NCBI GenBank assembly: GCA_003665825.1
Contig: QPFY01000012.1
Span: 186,001-250,000 of the forward strand
Reading direction: 5' to 3'
Source of the DNA: Microbotryum silenes-acaulis
Taxonomy: Eukaryota; Basidiomycota; Microbotryomycetes; Microbotryales; Microbotryaceae
Length of the DNA stretch: 64,000 nt
Shown here one piece after another: positions 22,540 through 35,329 of this stretch. A program made the position numbers and the translations under genes. The first letter of the stretch is position 1. Each line of letters begins with the position of its first letter. Below the pieces are notes generated by a model. The model worked only from the letters and a program-made list of their open reading frames with translations, was not told the origin of the DNA and made no database searches.

Positions 22540-25500
22540 TCATACAACCAAGAGGCTTCCATGCTCCCGCCTGACCGCAACTTGAACTCGCCCGACCACA
22601 TCCCGAAACCTCTGCCACCACACCTTGCCCTTCTCACCCCCGCCTGCGGACAAGACCGTCTTCTCGAGCCCGTACTGCTCTTCCAAGATGATCGACCACC
22701 ACTTGAGCACATCGACCGCCTTCTTCATGTCGTGCCCCTTCTCCCTCTCGCAACACTTCTCCAAGAACTTGGCCACGCGCTCGACGTCGCCAGAGTCGGG
22801 TAATTCAGGCGAGGCGCACCACGCCTCGATCTTTCTGAACACCTCGTCCGTCGAGCTTTGCTTCTGAAACCGGACCTGCGCTCGAAACGCGACGGGCACA
22901 ATCGGGATCCCCATGGCGTTCGTTTGCGCGTTCGAAGTTGTTGACGAAGAAGCGCCGCCGGCTTTTTTGGTACGATCCGACAAGACCGTCAGCGCCTTGA
23001 GCTTCCTCTTTTCGATCGCACGGTTGCGCAACTGCTCCAATTTGACGTCGTAAGGGAGGTTATCCAACCACGCTCGATCGATGCCCAGTAGGTTCAGCTG
23101 TTGGTCGGTGACCGTCGTTGGCGACAGTTGCAAGAGCGGGTCGACTTTGGCGGCCGGCGGTGGAACGGGTCGCTCGGGAGGGGTAGGCGACAGCTCGATC
23201 ACCTCATTCGGTTCCGATTTGGCTCGCAGCTTTGACTTTGTCGGGCCAGTCTTGGCAAGCGTCGCCTTGGTCACAAAGGTGCTCACTCCGAAAACGCCCT
23301 TCGCTCCCGTTTGGCGTTTAGGGGCGAACTTGGCCTTGCGTGCATCGGCAAGGGCCTCGTCCTGCATCTCCCGAGGCATCGATCGAAAGACCTCAACGTC
23401 GAAGCCGTGATGTCGGAGCTCGGCCTCGTCGGTCTGAGACGTCGTGGGTGGCGGCGGCGGTGCCACTTTGCGCCGAGCGTTGAACAAGTTCGGCGCAGGC
23501 GCCTTCACTAGCTTGGCGTTGGACTTCGTGGACTTAAAAGGAGGAGGTGCCACACTCGGAGTTAGAGAGGACCGGGTCGACCGAGTGGGCGGCGGTGGAG
23601 GCGCAAGGACCTTGACGTCGTCGGAATCCGAGTCGCTGAGTGTGATCACCGACGGCTCCTTCTTCATGACTTTGCTCCGAGTCTGATGTGCCAGCGGGAC
23701 AGGCGAAGACGCGGATTCGTTACTCAGCAAGACTTGGGGTCGAGAAGGTCCATCGGAGAGCTCGACGAGTGGGACAGTCAGCGGAGGTGTGATCTGCTTC
23801 CCACTCGAACGTGACGTCGACTTGGTCACGGCGCCGAATGAGAGCTTGCCCTGCCCCTTCTCCAGGACGACGTCGACTGACTGGCCATTCTTTTCAAGCT
23901 TGTGCAGCTGTATCGCGATTCCGCGCAGTTCTCTACACGGTACTTGCGTCTTCAAGAGCAGTTCCAAGGCGACCTGGCCGACAATCTGGCCGTCATCCGT
24001 CCCTTTCCCACCTGGACCCGCGATAGCGGATGATACCGACGATGTGAGACACCAGCCGTGACCCAGAAATTTGGGTGTCTCGAGTGGTGCGTCCGGGTGG
24101 CGCTGCATAATCTTGAGCGTCAGCTTGCGAGCTTGCATGTCGATCTCCTTGAGGCGACGGGCCGTTTCGACCCCGAGCTCGAGCATAAAGCGCTTGACCT
24201 GATCGTTCTGCTCGAATCGAATACCATAGTTAACCTCGGTCGACACGGATTGTCGCACTTTGCCGACATCCAGCTCGCGGCTGTCGATCCCTTTGGCAAA
24301 TAGGGAGAACTTTTCCCCATTCTGCTTCCCCAGCACACGCGTCAGCTCTGACTGTCGAGTTTTAATTAAACCGCCCACGGTTGTGACATTGAGCTCATCT
24401 TTGAGCTTGTCGCGAGTGCTCCATCCAATGCCGGGCAAAGCGTCGACGTCAAGGGGCTCGAGATGAGAACCGACCAATTCCGGCGTCAAATGAAAAGCTG
24501 AGGCCGGCTTAGCCTTCCTGGAAGCCAAACGAGCGAGCAGGATGTTGTGAGAGATCCCGATCGAGGCCGAGCATCCCGTCGCTTCGAATATCTCGGCTCG
24601 GATGCGATGGGCGTAGTCGAGCAGCGGGTCTTGCGATGAAGTTGGTGCTGCCATGGGCTTGACTTCCATCAACACCTCGTCGACCGAAACGGCTTGCAAC
24701 AGCACCGAGTGCTTGAGCAGGATGCGGTAGAACTTTGACGAGATACTCTTGTAGAGTTCAAAGTCGAATGTGATCGTCTTGATCTCAGGACATAGCTCGC
24801 GTGCACGACCCAGGCTCATCCCGTTCGCAACGCCCTTGGCCCTTGCCTCGTAGGAACAGCTCGCGATCTCGCTGGTGCTCGTCTCGCTGTCCTGGCCGGC
24901 CTGGGCATGGCAGACAGCGACGGGCTTGCCTCGCAGATCCGGTCGCTTGGTCAAACCGGCACTGACGAAGAAGCAGTCAAAGTCGACGTGCATAATCGTG
25001 CGGCCATCACTGGGTAGGCCAGTCAGTTTCGTGGTGCGCTGTGGTGGGCCCGAGCTCGATTGTAGCCGGGCGACCAATGCCTTTAGCTCCTCTTTCCAAG
25101 TCGAAATGTGGTGCAGTCGAGACTGTGCGAAGTAACTCGAGAGAAAATCCTCAGATACCGACGTGTGCTTGGCCATCCAGACGGGGTCATCGAGCAGCGC
25201 CGTGGTCCGATTGTTGTTGAGGCGCCGCGGTAGGTAGGGATGGGTGTCGGCTTCGCCGGTGGCCGCATCAATCTTCGGGGGGTATATTTGACCTTTCGGC
25301 TTCGTGGGCAATTTGGGCTTGGTGGACGGCTGGCCTGCTGAGCGAGGTTGGAAAAAGTTGGCTGCAGGCGAGGATTTCGATGACGCCGCGGCCTCGGCGG
25401 CCAGGGCATCTTCAGCCAAGCGCCTGCCTCGTTCGGAGAGGCTCTCCATCGTTTCTGTGTTGGCGGTGATTGACTGGGGGACTTGCAACTCCTTGTGAGA

Positions 25501-26565
25501 GCTTGCGTCGGGCTCGTCTTCGATGATGGCGATCGGAATCGTTCGTTTCGTAGGTCTCTCCGGGACCACGTCACTCGGATCGAGTGCAGAGCTGGATGAC
25601 GTCGATGTCGTCGAATCATCGGCTTCGTGAGACCTCTTCTTGCCGCTGAACATCCCGAACAAGCTCGGTTGTGCCCTTTGCGTCCCCAGTCTCGACTCCT
25701 CGTGGTCGTAACCAAACCTCGGCGTCGTCTTGGTCTCGGCCGTTGAAACTGCCAGCAAAGCGTAGCGCTTCCAGTCGAGCAGCTTGCCCGCCTCCACGGA
25801 CTCCAAGATCCAAACTGGGGTTGCGATCTTGTACTGGCGAAACTCGTGGCGCTTCTTGGGTGTCAGCTCCGAGGCGACAATGTGAGTGACCATGCTCTTG
25901 CGATCGAGGTACGGCACGTAGACACCTCCGTGCAGGGTGAGTAGACGACTGAGCTCTTGGACTGTCGCTTCTTTGGTGTATCCGTTGATCTGTGGCCAAG
26001 ATGATCGCTTTGTTTAGCTCTCACCCAGAGACTGCCTTGCGCTTACGGTAGCGAACATGGTCAGACTGACGTAGACGGCCAACCCTTTGAGGAACTGTGG
26101 CTTCTCCTCCCCACCGTGGTCGTCCTTGAACGCGGCTTGTTGCACCATCAACTTTCTTCTCTTGTTGTGCATGTATAGACCCTGCGGTAATGATCATGTC
26201 GGACGTCCGAAGGTCAGCAATGTCGCACGGGGTCTCAGCCGGCCGCCCTTGTCGCTCCTGGCCTGACGTACGCCCTGGCCGAAACCTGTCACACCATATT
26301 CATTCCCATCCCTGTAGTCGCCCTTTGCTTCGGGCGGTGGTAGCTTGTACCTCACTGTGATCGGCTTGTCGTCGTCGTCATCGCCGCCGGTGCCCTGTTC
26401 GCTGCCTGGCTTCGACGACGACGTTGAGTGAAGCAAGACCGGGTCCAGCTGCCGCAACAGGTCTTCAAAGTCCTGGTCAGAGTCGGAGAAGTAGTCGTGT
26501 TTGTCTTCGTCAAGTTCTGACTTGGATTTGTGACTGTTGGTCACGTCAGGTCTAACCGAACCCAT
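22540..26565 (-). CDS. REV1: DNA repair protein Rev1, Y-family translesion polymerase
   Basis: Deoxycytidyl transferase and scaffold for translesion synthesis. Three exons (26565-26272, 26181-26071, 25989-22540; 3855 nt, 1284 residues). Exon 1 is acidic, with GFGQG at the end. YMHNKRRKLMVQQ precedes the BRCT domain at about 128-215 (LKGLAVYINGYT, LTLHGGVYV, VTHIVASEL, WILESVEAGKLL). The palm begins near residue 468 with HVDFDCFFVSAGL; the second acidic motif SVDEVLMEV is near 571. Helix-hairpin-helix residues (LPGIGWSTRDKL) and the little finger (STEVNYGIRF) follow. The C-terminal part is Pro/Ser/Lys-rich (about 850-1170) then a helical domain to residue 1284 that probably binds other translesion polymerases. 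Exon 2 is only 111 nt. Confidence 0.95.
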
Positions 26566-26798
26566 CAGATGGAGCGCCGGCTGGGTATCCCCCCACCCAC
26601 GGAAGCTGGGTTCGGGGTGAATGTTAAGAGAGCAAGAAGTGAGTGGAGGCGCGCCGCGGGGACGTCTGATCGCGCAATGTCAAAATGGCACCACTGCCAC
26701 AGAGAGGTCCACCTTGAAGACATTCTCCTGACAAGCTTGAGACAACTACACCAAAATTTAATCGCAACACTAGACAAGTACTTCACGCCTGAGCCGCC

Positions 26799-28235
26799 TC
26801 ATTGGTCTGTTACGAGATTTGCCCCCGGGGCTCTTTCGAGCTCGGCCGCGTTCAGCTTTGCACTGATGGTTTCGCCGAGGACGACCCATCCATCTTCAAT
26901 GTCGTCGTGCGCCAAGAAGACAACTCTTGTCATTGGCGAACTAATACTGATTCTGGGCCGGGAGCAACATGTGTCGAGCGTCGCAGCTGTGTGGGACCAG
27001 TTCTGGCCGAGCGAAGCGATCGGCTTGATAGCAGCAGCGGGAGTGGATTTCCTGCGAGCGACTCGTCGGATCATTCCGCACCACTTGTACCCCACGTTTT
27101 TAGCTCGACGTGATGTCCTCTGAGTATATTCTGAAGGAGGATGGGCGAGACTTGACGCGTCAGAATCTGATGCCAGCGAGCTGTGGCTGCCCCCGCCGGC
27201 CTCGAAACTCTTGCCCGCCCATGTGGAGGAACGAGATGCAGGGCGTGTGGGTATCAAGGGGAGCTCCCTGTCTTTGAAACGGGAGAATGTGGAAAGTGTG
27301 GTTGTCGAAGCCTTGGGTGATGTGTGCGGAGCTGAAAGATGAAGCAGGGTAAGTCGGGACCTCCAGGAGGCGGTGGCAGTGTTCGGCCTCACTGGATATG
27401 TTCGGCAATCCATCAGCCCAGCTAATACCTTCCACTGCGAGTCAACAAGGCAGTCCACGTGTTAGCTTTCATATCGGTTGCAAAAGTTTAAAATTCTTGC
27501 TCGTGCCACTCTGTTGACGTCGCCTCTGATCCGCTTCTGCCGTCTGTGTCGAACCTGGCTGATGACGATGAACTCACGCAGCAATTGTCTGACCAGCTTG
27601 GAAGTGAAACTTGACAGATCGGACGGCTTGCGCATGATTCGTCGACTTTTAGATGTGCTCTCGAGCTCGTCATGACGTCCTGCTTCCGAGGTGTGTACTG
27701 TTTCCAGAAGTATCTCGTGTTCGGCCTCGGCCATGATATGCGTGGCGGCTCGTGTCGCAGCAGCCGCAAGTTGGGGCTTGTCTTCGCCATGAGAATGTGA
27801 GACCCTCACTGACAGGGTGACGGGCGGGGCTGCCGGTTCAGCCCGCGTGATGGTGGCTCTGGTCGGTTCGAGCGTGAACACGCAATCCAGCGAAGGACGC
27901 TGTTGACGGGAGGGACGGGTGCCCACTCTGAAAGGACGTGAAATGGTGGCCCCTCTCGATTCGGGTGAGGCGGCGGCGGTGGTGGTCGACCGGCGGCGTG
28001 TCTCGCGCGTAGGCTGGATCGAGGATCGCCAGGATGACCACCACGACGACTTGGTGCTCATCCTGGCTCGATGGAGGGTGTATCGACCTGAAAGGCCACA
28101 AGTGACTGCCGACTTGCGACTGGGTGAGCTCAACGTTCCCGATGCGTCTGTGAAGCCCAAACGAGTGATCCGGCAGGTGTCAGAACTCGCCAGCGTGCCC
28201 CGCACGCCATGAAGGGTCCGTGCGCACTCGGACAT
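26799..28235 (-). CDS. Hypothetical protein, two-exon model
   Basis: I do not recognise this gene. The best model is 28235-27555 joined to 27434-26799 (1317 nt, 438 residues). The intron starts GTTCGA, has a GCTAAC branch site and a CGCAG acceptor, and the phase is right. An upstream GTGAGT at 28310 suggests a 5'-UTR intron. The N-terminal half is Arg/Ser/Thr-rich; the middle has a helical stretch (LVRQLLREFIVIS); then a Ser-rich region; the end reads RVVFLAHDDIEDGWVVLGET. No membrane segment or catalytic motif is evident. The opposite strand is also open for about 97 codons at 27919-28212, so strand is uncertain in the 5' half. Confidence 0.4.
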
Positions 28236-29132
28236 CTTGTGATCAGGAGCTGGAACTGCACAGTGTTCGGAGTTAGCGGCTACGTTTTGGATTTCGTCTA
28301 GCAGACTCACAATTTCCTTGGAAGCTAACTAGTCGCCACCGAGAAGGTGAAATCTCGCCCGTGGCGCCCCGAAGAATGAATTTGAGTGACAAGAGGACCT
28401 CCTGTCCGCTGGAATATCTAGCGCGGGCGCGCGGGCGCGGTCACAGCTCGGACCTCGCGTAATCGAGCCACGTTATTCCGACCGAAAGAGTGACATCTGA
28501 GATGTACTGGTGGCATCACTGGGGCGGGGGTCCAAGATGGTTGGCATAAGCCAAGCTTTGACTAGCTGTAATACCAAAGTCGGCAACTAGGGATCTTCTC
28601 GCGCCCAAATCGAGTCGCAAGCGGAAATCACGGGGTTCGGGGGCATCTCCTTTCCGGTCGGCTCGGCACGTCGCGAGGGCTTTCGTCGCCGCGGGCGATG
28701 GCTCGACGCGAGGCGGGCTGACGAGGGGTGCTGACCGCGTTTTCTTCTGCTCTCTCGCTCGGTCGCACCAGACTAGTCCCGCTCGCCGCGTTCCAGTGTG
28801 AGCGTCCCACGACTCACCATTCCGCCTCGTCTCGGTCTGCTAGCTCGTCTCGTCTCTTTTATCACCTCAACTACGACTACGTCGGCCCTATTTTCGATCC
28901 TATCACCTTCAACCCTTGTAACGCTTGTTTTACTTCCTCTCGTTGATGATGAGTGACCGTGAGTGTGCACCATTCCCGAGCGAGCGAAGCAACGGTTTCT
29001 CGCGTCGTGCAATGACTGGAGTCGGAGGCGCTACTGGCGCGGTTCGACGCACGTCTCGCTGCTCCGGCGCTGCTCTCGAGACTGCACCTGCTCGCTCAGT
29101 GCTCGTCGTCGGTTCGGAGAGCTCTTCTCGTC
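28236..29132. promoter_or_regulatory. Divergent upstream region before the CCCH zinc-finger gene
   Basis: About 0.9 kb between the hypothetical gene (-) and the zinc-finger gene (+). The right 300 bases are CT-rich (TCTCTCGCTC, TCGTCTCGTC), typical of a long fungal 5' leader. Short upstream frames starting near 28728 and 28946 could be upstream ORFs, but I cannot show that they are translated. Confidence 0.4.
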
Positions 29133-32100
29133 ATGGCTCTACTCATCCCTGGAGCTCCACTGCTGATGCTCCCTTCTCTCCATCCACACCTATCCGCGCT
29201 TGAGCCTGGTCCAGGCCCTACTTCCCCACAGTCATGCATCAGGGCCGAGCAGCACTTACCGGCGGAGGCGACGGAGGCGTTTATAGCGGCTGAGGATGTC
29301 AAGGCCTCGGCAGAGGAGACTAATGAGCCTCAGCGAGGTCAGTCCACTCCATCTTTCGAGCACTATCTGAGCCTCTCTCTATCCAGGCGAACATCAACTG
29401 ACGACATGACGGCACTATTTCGCATTGTTGTCGGGGCAACGCCGACTGCCCTGCCTCAGCCTCAGCCTCAGCCTCAAGCGCTGGGTCCTCGCCGTCGTCC
29501 GAAAAAGAGGGGTGCACCCCAACCGGCCTCGATCGATCGCCGCAGCTCGTCTACGAGTCGGGCAGCGACGACCACAAGCCTCACCCGCTCGAAGATGATG
29601 ACCTCGATCTCAACCTGGCATCAATTCCTTCCCTCGACTACCTCTCTCTCGACGACGACGGCGACGACGGCGACCCACATGGTGATCACCGATCCGGGCA
29701 TTCCTCCACGTCGTCGTGCCGCTCCAACGTCACCCTCTTCTCCCCCTCGTTCGCGTCGAGCGACGAGTTTGCGCACAGCAACGACTCCCCCTTCGGTATC
29801 ACTCATTCCAGACTCGCTCCAACGGCTCGGCCATTCGTCTTTGCTCCCAAAGCTCACCATAGCGAAGCGGATGGTGCCGGAAAGGAGCAAGCGCCACGAG
29901 ACCGAGCGGCGCTTCTGCCCACTGCCCCGGCCGCCAGCACCATTCCCGGCGCTTTCGAGCCGAAACAACCGCGCCAATCCCTTGCTCCTTTGAATGTGGA
30001 GTTAAGCACCCATCCATTGACTCTGCAATCGGCCGATTTACGCCCAAAAGCAGACTTAGACGGCGTCGAACAATGGCGAAAGCTCACGGCGGCGGATCCG
30101 AAGGCAAGCACCTGGTCGTTCGATGAAGTCGGACATCTGACGAGCGAAGGCGCGCGCTACAACATCGCGGACGAGATCTTGCGACTTCAATCTCAGGCTG
30201 ATCAGGAGTCATTGACCCTCGAGCGGGCTGCAGACATGATGTGCCACTCTCCCTCGCACAAGCTTCAAAGTGGTCCCTGGCCGCATGAGACCGTTTGGCC
30301 AGAGCCATCCAGCTCCAATTCGTTCGATCGACCGGCTGCGTTTCCTACCTTTCCACGAGGACTATCTCCACTTTCTTCGAACAGTGGCGCATCTTTGCGT
30401 CAACCTCACAACTCCTCACCTGATGACGGCCTTTCCAACCTTCCCCGACCCATCCGCACTCGCAATTCAAGTCTTGAATCTAGTAAATATGCGTACATCA
30501 AACCTGGGGTGTTCCGAGAAGCTTCGACGTACGTCTCTCACCCTGATTCAGAGTTTGAACGGCTCCGAGGCGAGTCTCATGGGCCCGGTGGCGCAACGCA
30601 GCCCCTCGTCTCCCCCGAGACCACCCCAGCTCCATTCCCAACTCGTGCCCGAGCTCGATCGATGCTGGCTTCGTCGTCGGAATTGGCGATGCACGATGCC
30701 TTGTACCTCGAAACGCGCAACACGTTCATTCGACAGGCTCTCATCAACAAGGGTCTCCCTGCCACGCTTGCGAATCAGGAGGCTATGATCTCGCTGTTTG
30801 ACCAAGCGATGCGATCCGAATCCCCCTCGTCGCTTTTGCCCGACCTGAACGAGCCTCCTGGCGTGAGCCCCTTCGAGCCCTTCTCCTCCGAGCACAGGCG
30901 CGCGTCGGTGGATGTCGTCGCTTCGCACTCGGCGCGGGCTCCGCTCAACGACGGCCTAGGAGGCCCTCACTGTGGCAACAGAAAACACGGTCTTTACAAG
31001 ACCGAGCTTTGTCGTGGCTGGGAGGAGAAAGGCTCGTGTCGATACGGTAGCAAGTGCCAGTTCGCGCACGGGGTCGAAGATCTACGCTACCTCAACAGGC
31101 ACCCCAAGGTGCGTAAAGGCACGCCTTTGCTTCTGAAGCTACCTGAAGCTAATTTTTGAATGTTGATGATCCCCTTAGTTCAAATCAGAGGTGTGCCGAA
31201 CGTTTTGGCTTCATGGTTCGTGCCCGTACGGTCGTCGGTAAGTGACAGAGTTGCTGCGCACGCTTCGCAGCTCGAGAGCTGATGTATGTCTACACGCCTT
31301 AGCTGTTGCTTTATTCACACCATCGTACCTCCCGAGTCTTCCCTTCACAAGCAAACTTCTGCAACTTCGCCTGCCTCTTGCCCATCGCCCTCTGAATCCT
31401 TCCACGGCAACGACTCGACCCCTTCGGACCTTCGAGACTCGTCAAAGCAAGAGGCAAGGACTGGCAACTCAGTGCCATCAATCGCAAGTCTCGGATTTGG
31501 TCCAGCTTTGTCGAGCTATCTCGCACCCTCGGTGACGACCTCCGTTCCACTGCCGACGCCGAACATAAAGCGCGTGGACCACGACGCTGATGCGATTTGG
31601 TCCGAGCTCGGTCACGATTCGACGGGCGTCTCCTCCCTGGGATCTCGGCTAGGCGGTCATTCGAAGCACTCGTCGGAGCCCATCTCATCGGTCGGCCTTG
31701 GTATCCGCACACCGAATCCTAGCGAGGTACCTCCTACCTTTCAATCCCCTCCTCGCTCGCGCCTTCAACGTCTGGCGAGCTTTCCGTCCAGTGCTTTCTC
31801 ATCCGTCGCACGCACGCAGTCGGACAACATTCCCGGCCGCTCAACCGAGCATCCTGCGCGCTCAAATGGCTACAGTTCTTCCAAAAACCTCTTTCACAGC
31901 CGACAGGGCAGTGTCTCTTCTGTGGCGTCTTTCAACTCGTCTTGCTCGGGGTCAAGCTCGACGTCTTTCGCCTCGCTCGCCCAGAACCGCTCTCTCCGCA
32001 ACGCTTCGCTCTCTCGAACCAAAAGCTTCGGTTCCCTGGACCTCTTCCCTCAGGAAGTTAATGGTCTGTCCCTGCAACGCGTCGGTAGTTCTTGGCTCGG

Positions 32101-32197
32101 TGGAGCAGGTTTGAGCACCAAAGTCCGCACGCTCAGCTCGAACGGCGCAACTGGCAGCGGCCGCATTCAAGCTCGCGCTCTTGATTGGGACGGTTGA
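29133..32197 (+). CDS. Tandem CCCH zinc-finger mRNA-binding protein (TIS11/Cth2/Zfs1 family)
   Basis: Predicted to bind AU-rich elements in 3' UTRs and promote mRNA decay. Four exons (29133-29337, 29466-31108, 31179-31237, 31303-32197; 2802 nt) give 933 residues. Finger 1, near residues 575-602, is [15 protein letters not shown] then [11 protein letters not shown]. Finger 2 is [14 protein letters not shown] then PYGRRCCFIH, assembled across two introns. Both are Cx8Cx5Cx3H, and the YKTELC and KSEVC leaders match the family R/K-YKTEL rule. The rest is long, Ser/Pro-rich and low-complexity on both sides. The first exon model and ATG at 29133 are less certain than the finger region. The exon 2 acceptor lies in a CCTCAG/CTCAG repeat with several usable sites. 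Confidence 0.85.
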
Positions 32198-33187
32198 CTG
32201 TCTGCGCGCATGCCCTCTTTCCACACCTCTTTGTTATAAATTCGAGTCGTACTATATGTGAGTTTATCATTGTTTCCGCATCGTCTGCTCGATGCTGTTT
32301 GTTTGTATCACTGTCGCTATGACGATCATCTCCGCCTCTTTCTGTTCGCTGCTTTTTCGCATGCTTGCATATTTCTTGTATCTCTTAGATCTCTTCCTAC
32401 CCCTTCTGGTTCTCCGTCTCTACTTCCTTCCTCATAGAGTGCCGTATTTTTTTTCCCATCGAACGACTCCGGCGGATCCATTCCAAATCACCTCACATAT
32501 GCAAAACAAGTCGGATCTAAAGGTACAGAACTGTATTTTAGGGTCGGCGGAATTCCTATGCAGTACAACCGCTTGAGTGTTTTAAGTGGTACTTTCGGGT
32601 GCACCACTTCATTGCCACAAGGCCGACACCAACTTTGCAACCCAACATAAACGCTACTTTCCATTTCTTCTTGTGGTGTGAGTCAGCTTCACGAGCGAGG
32701 ATTTACTTTTCCCCAGTCCGAAGACACGCTAACGGGACAAATTACCCGCAGTCCGACGTTGGCGCCTTCTTCACGTGACTTACACGTGACTTCTGGTGAG
32801 CCACGGGCCCAGTTTCGCAAAACTCTGCAACTATATCGTTCTCGCACAGCCGCTGTGTGAGGTGAGTCATTCAGAGGGTATGTGTCTTGAAGCAGTGCTT
32901 CCAAGCCAAAGAGCAATCCACATAAGAAGGGAGCCAGGGACCGGGTAGGCGTCTGGCTTGGAAGACACATCCGAGACGTGGGTACTCAGAGCTGTGGTCT
33001 CAACTCGAGGTCCAGGAAAATTGGTAATGAGATCACAAAGGAGATATAGGGACACAAAGGTGAGGTAAGCTACAATGGGCAAGCCGTAGGTTACGCCTCA
33101 ATGACTGATCACGAAAGCATGCAGAATTGAGGGGCGAGCCCCGGCAACTCGCTGTAACGAGAACGAGCGCGAACCGTTACCAAGGGT
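32198..33187. other. Convergent intergenic region, about 1 kb
   Basis: Between the 3' ends of the zinc-finger gene and the MFS transporter. T-rich runs near 32445-32455 are 3'-UTR-like. No conserved coding frame was found on either strand. Confidence 0.45.
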
Positions 33188-35329
33188 CTATTGGATCCAC
33201 TTGGACCTCGCCCGAAGCCTGGGCCCGGCTCGGATCAAGAGGTACAATAACGGTACCATGATGAAGGTCAGCCCTGCCAGCACCGAGCACCCCACCCCGA
33301 GCCCGAGCGCATTGAAATAGTAACCTCCGAAGAGAGGAAACATACTGGCGAAACTTGAACGGAAGAGATCGTTGCCTGCCAGGATTGACGCGGCCAACAT
33401 GGGTGGGTAGGAGCTCGAGATGTACACGAGGATGCATTGAAAGATGAGGAAGATTCCGGGGAGGTATAGCCCCGCTCCAATTGTGGGGACGATCCAGTGC
33501 GTTTCTTCCTCGCCAGCCCAGCCGAACATGAGGAGTGACACGGGAATGAAGAGGCCGGCGATGACCCCGATCTCGAGGCGTGCTTCGGGGACAAAGCCGG
33601 GTCGATCCATTCGCGGATTGAGGTGGTAGACCACGTACAAGACGTAGAGCGCAAAAGTGATGAGGCCGGAAACGATGAAGGCCAGGTAAGGCAAACCAGA
33701 GATACCGAGGGAGAAGCGATACGTCTCGTTGTAAAGGATCGGGAACGCTTCGAACCAGAGGTAGAAGCAGGCGTACACCAAGGCCATGTACGAGTTGGCG
33801 AAGAGCACCGCTGGCTCAGCAGTAAGCTGGAACGCACGTTTCAGATTACTCCGGGCCAGTTGAATGAAATTCTCCCCCGCAATGGCGTCGATCTCTGCCT
33901 GGGTCCGGAAACGACTGTCACCCGTGCGGAGGCGGAGGCGCTCAGCCCGGCGGATGAGGATTGTTGACTCGAGGGTCTCGGGGAGTAGGAAGGAGAGTAC
34001 GAGAAAGGCGAAACCAGAGATCCACATCAGCTCCCAGTTCGGCCAGGTCCATCCTTTGGCTTGCGCTGCGAATGATCCCTTCGAGATGATGAGCGCAGAG
34101 CTGAAGGTCAGTCGCAGTTGGCCGACTCCTAAGTCGAGCTAATTTTGACCTACGATTACGGGGCCAAGTACGGGGCCAGATACCGCTCCTATGCTCCAGA
34201 CGCCGATAGCAATTGGAGCATGTCGGGGACCAAAAAGGTCGAACATGCTAGCCCCTTTTATATTATCAATTCAAAGGGTGTGAGTTTCTGACTTCAAGGA
34301 CCACACAGGTCGTGCGGAGGCATGGAGGCACGCACCTCCCGTCGCTATTGCGGGTGACCCGACGAAACCAGAGGCGAAGCGGAAGACGAGGATTGTCGCC
34401 ATATTTGGTGCAAACACAATGGGGAACTGGAAGAGAAAAAAGAAGAGGAGGCCGATGATGTAGACAGGGGTTCGGCCCTGTCGAGGCATCTCTTGAAGGG
34501 GGGCGAGAAACATAGGCCCGATGCCGTAAGCGAGCACTGCAAAGACGGAGGGCAAGTCATGAGCCCCACTGTAATTGTAGTTATGGGTTGTAGCCCGTCC
34601 TAGTTGCCTAACCAGTACAACCACAAAGAAGGCATCCCCCCCAGCCGGAATGTATCCTTTCCAGCATATGAAGTACTCACCGAACAACGATAGCCCGAGG
34701 GTCGCAACGACTGGAGAGACATCAAAGTTATCCAACAGACCCGGAATGGAGGGTGTAAAGATCGGACCACCGATGTATACACTGAATGTGAGGAACGCAA
34801 CCAAGCTAGCGACAAAGCTCTTCTTTCCTCTCGACCAGTTCATCGGACGATCAGGGTCGTTGTCCTCGAACTCGACGAGGAAAGGGTTCTTCACCAGAGG
34901 CGCGGGCGAGGGTCTGGCGGCTTCCTCGTTCGCATCGCCCTTGTCGATGTCGAGGTCGGAGATGAGTATCCGGGGAACCGGAGGTGCAGGTGGGGATATA
35001 GGGTGCTCGACACTGACTCGACCCGTATCAAAGTCCAAGACCACCTGGGGGGGAACGGGGTCTCGCTCGCCGGCAGGATCCTCCTCCTCCTCTTCCTCGG
35101 CAATGTCGTGCAACGAAGAAGCGGCACGGTTGCTTCTGCTTCCATCGATAGAAGCAGCAGCGGCAGTATCATCGAAAGGATCACGGACGGTAGAGGCATC
35201 CAAAGCAGCGCGATAGCGTTCCGGAAGAACGTAGTGGGGGCGTTGGTCTGCGAAGGGTAAGAAGTGGCCGCGTGTGACGCGGTTAAACCACTGGCCGATA
35301 GTCGAATCGCGGATGATATCTGGCGCCAT
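33188..35329 (-). CDS. MFS multidrug/polyamine exporter (DHA1 type)
   Basis: Plasma-membrane proton antiporter of the Tpo/Flr1-like DHA1 group; the substrate cannot be read from sequence. Four exons (35329-34681, 34536-34336, 34254-34154, 34078-33188; 1842 nt) give 613 residues. About 165 hydrophilic, partly acidic residues precede NPFLVEFEDNDPDRPMNWSR, the typical DHA1 entry motif. The membrane core has about 12 segments, with LAYGIGPMFLAPLQEMP, the GxxGxP-type region FASGFVGSPAIATGGAS, WSIGAVSGPVLGPVIGSF (motif C), and a central loop ETLESTILIRRAERLRLRTG. The end has GYYFNALGLGVGCSVLAG. All junctions are in phase. Confidence 0.9.

Noticed and set aside
26530..27123. 197-codon plus-strand frame over the REV1 start and the hypothetical gene
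   Set aside because: It crosses the REV1 start region antisense and the minus-strand model has consistent splicing, so this is probably a shadow.
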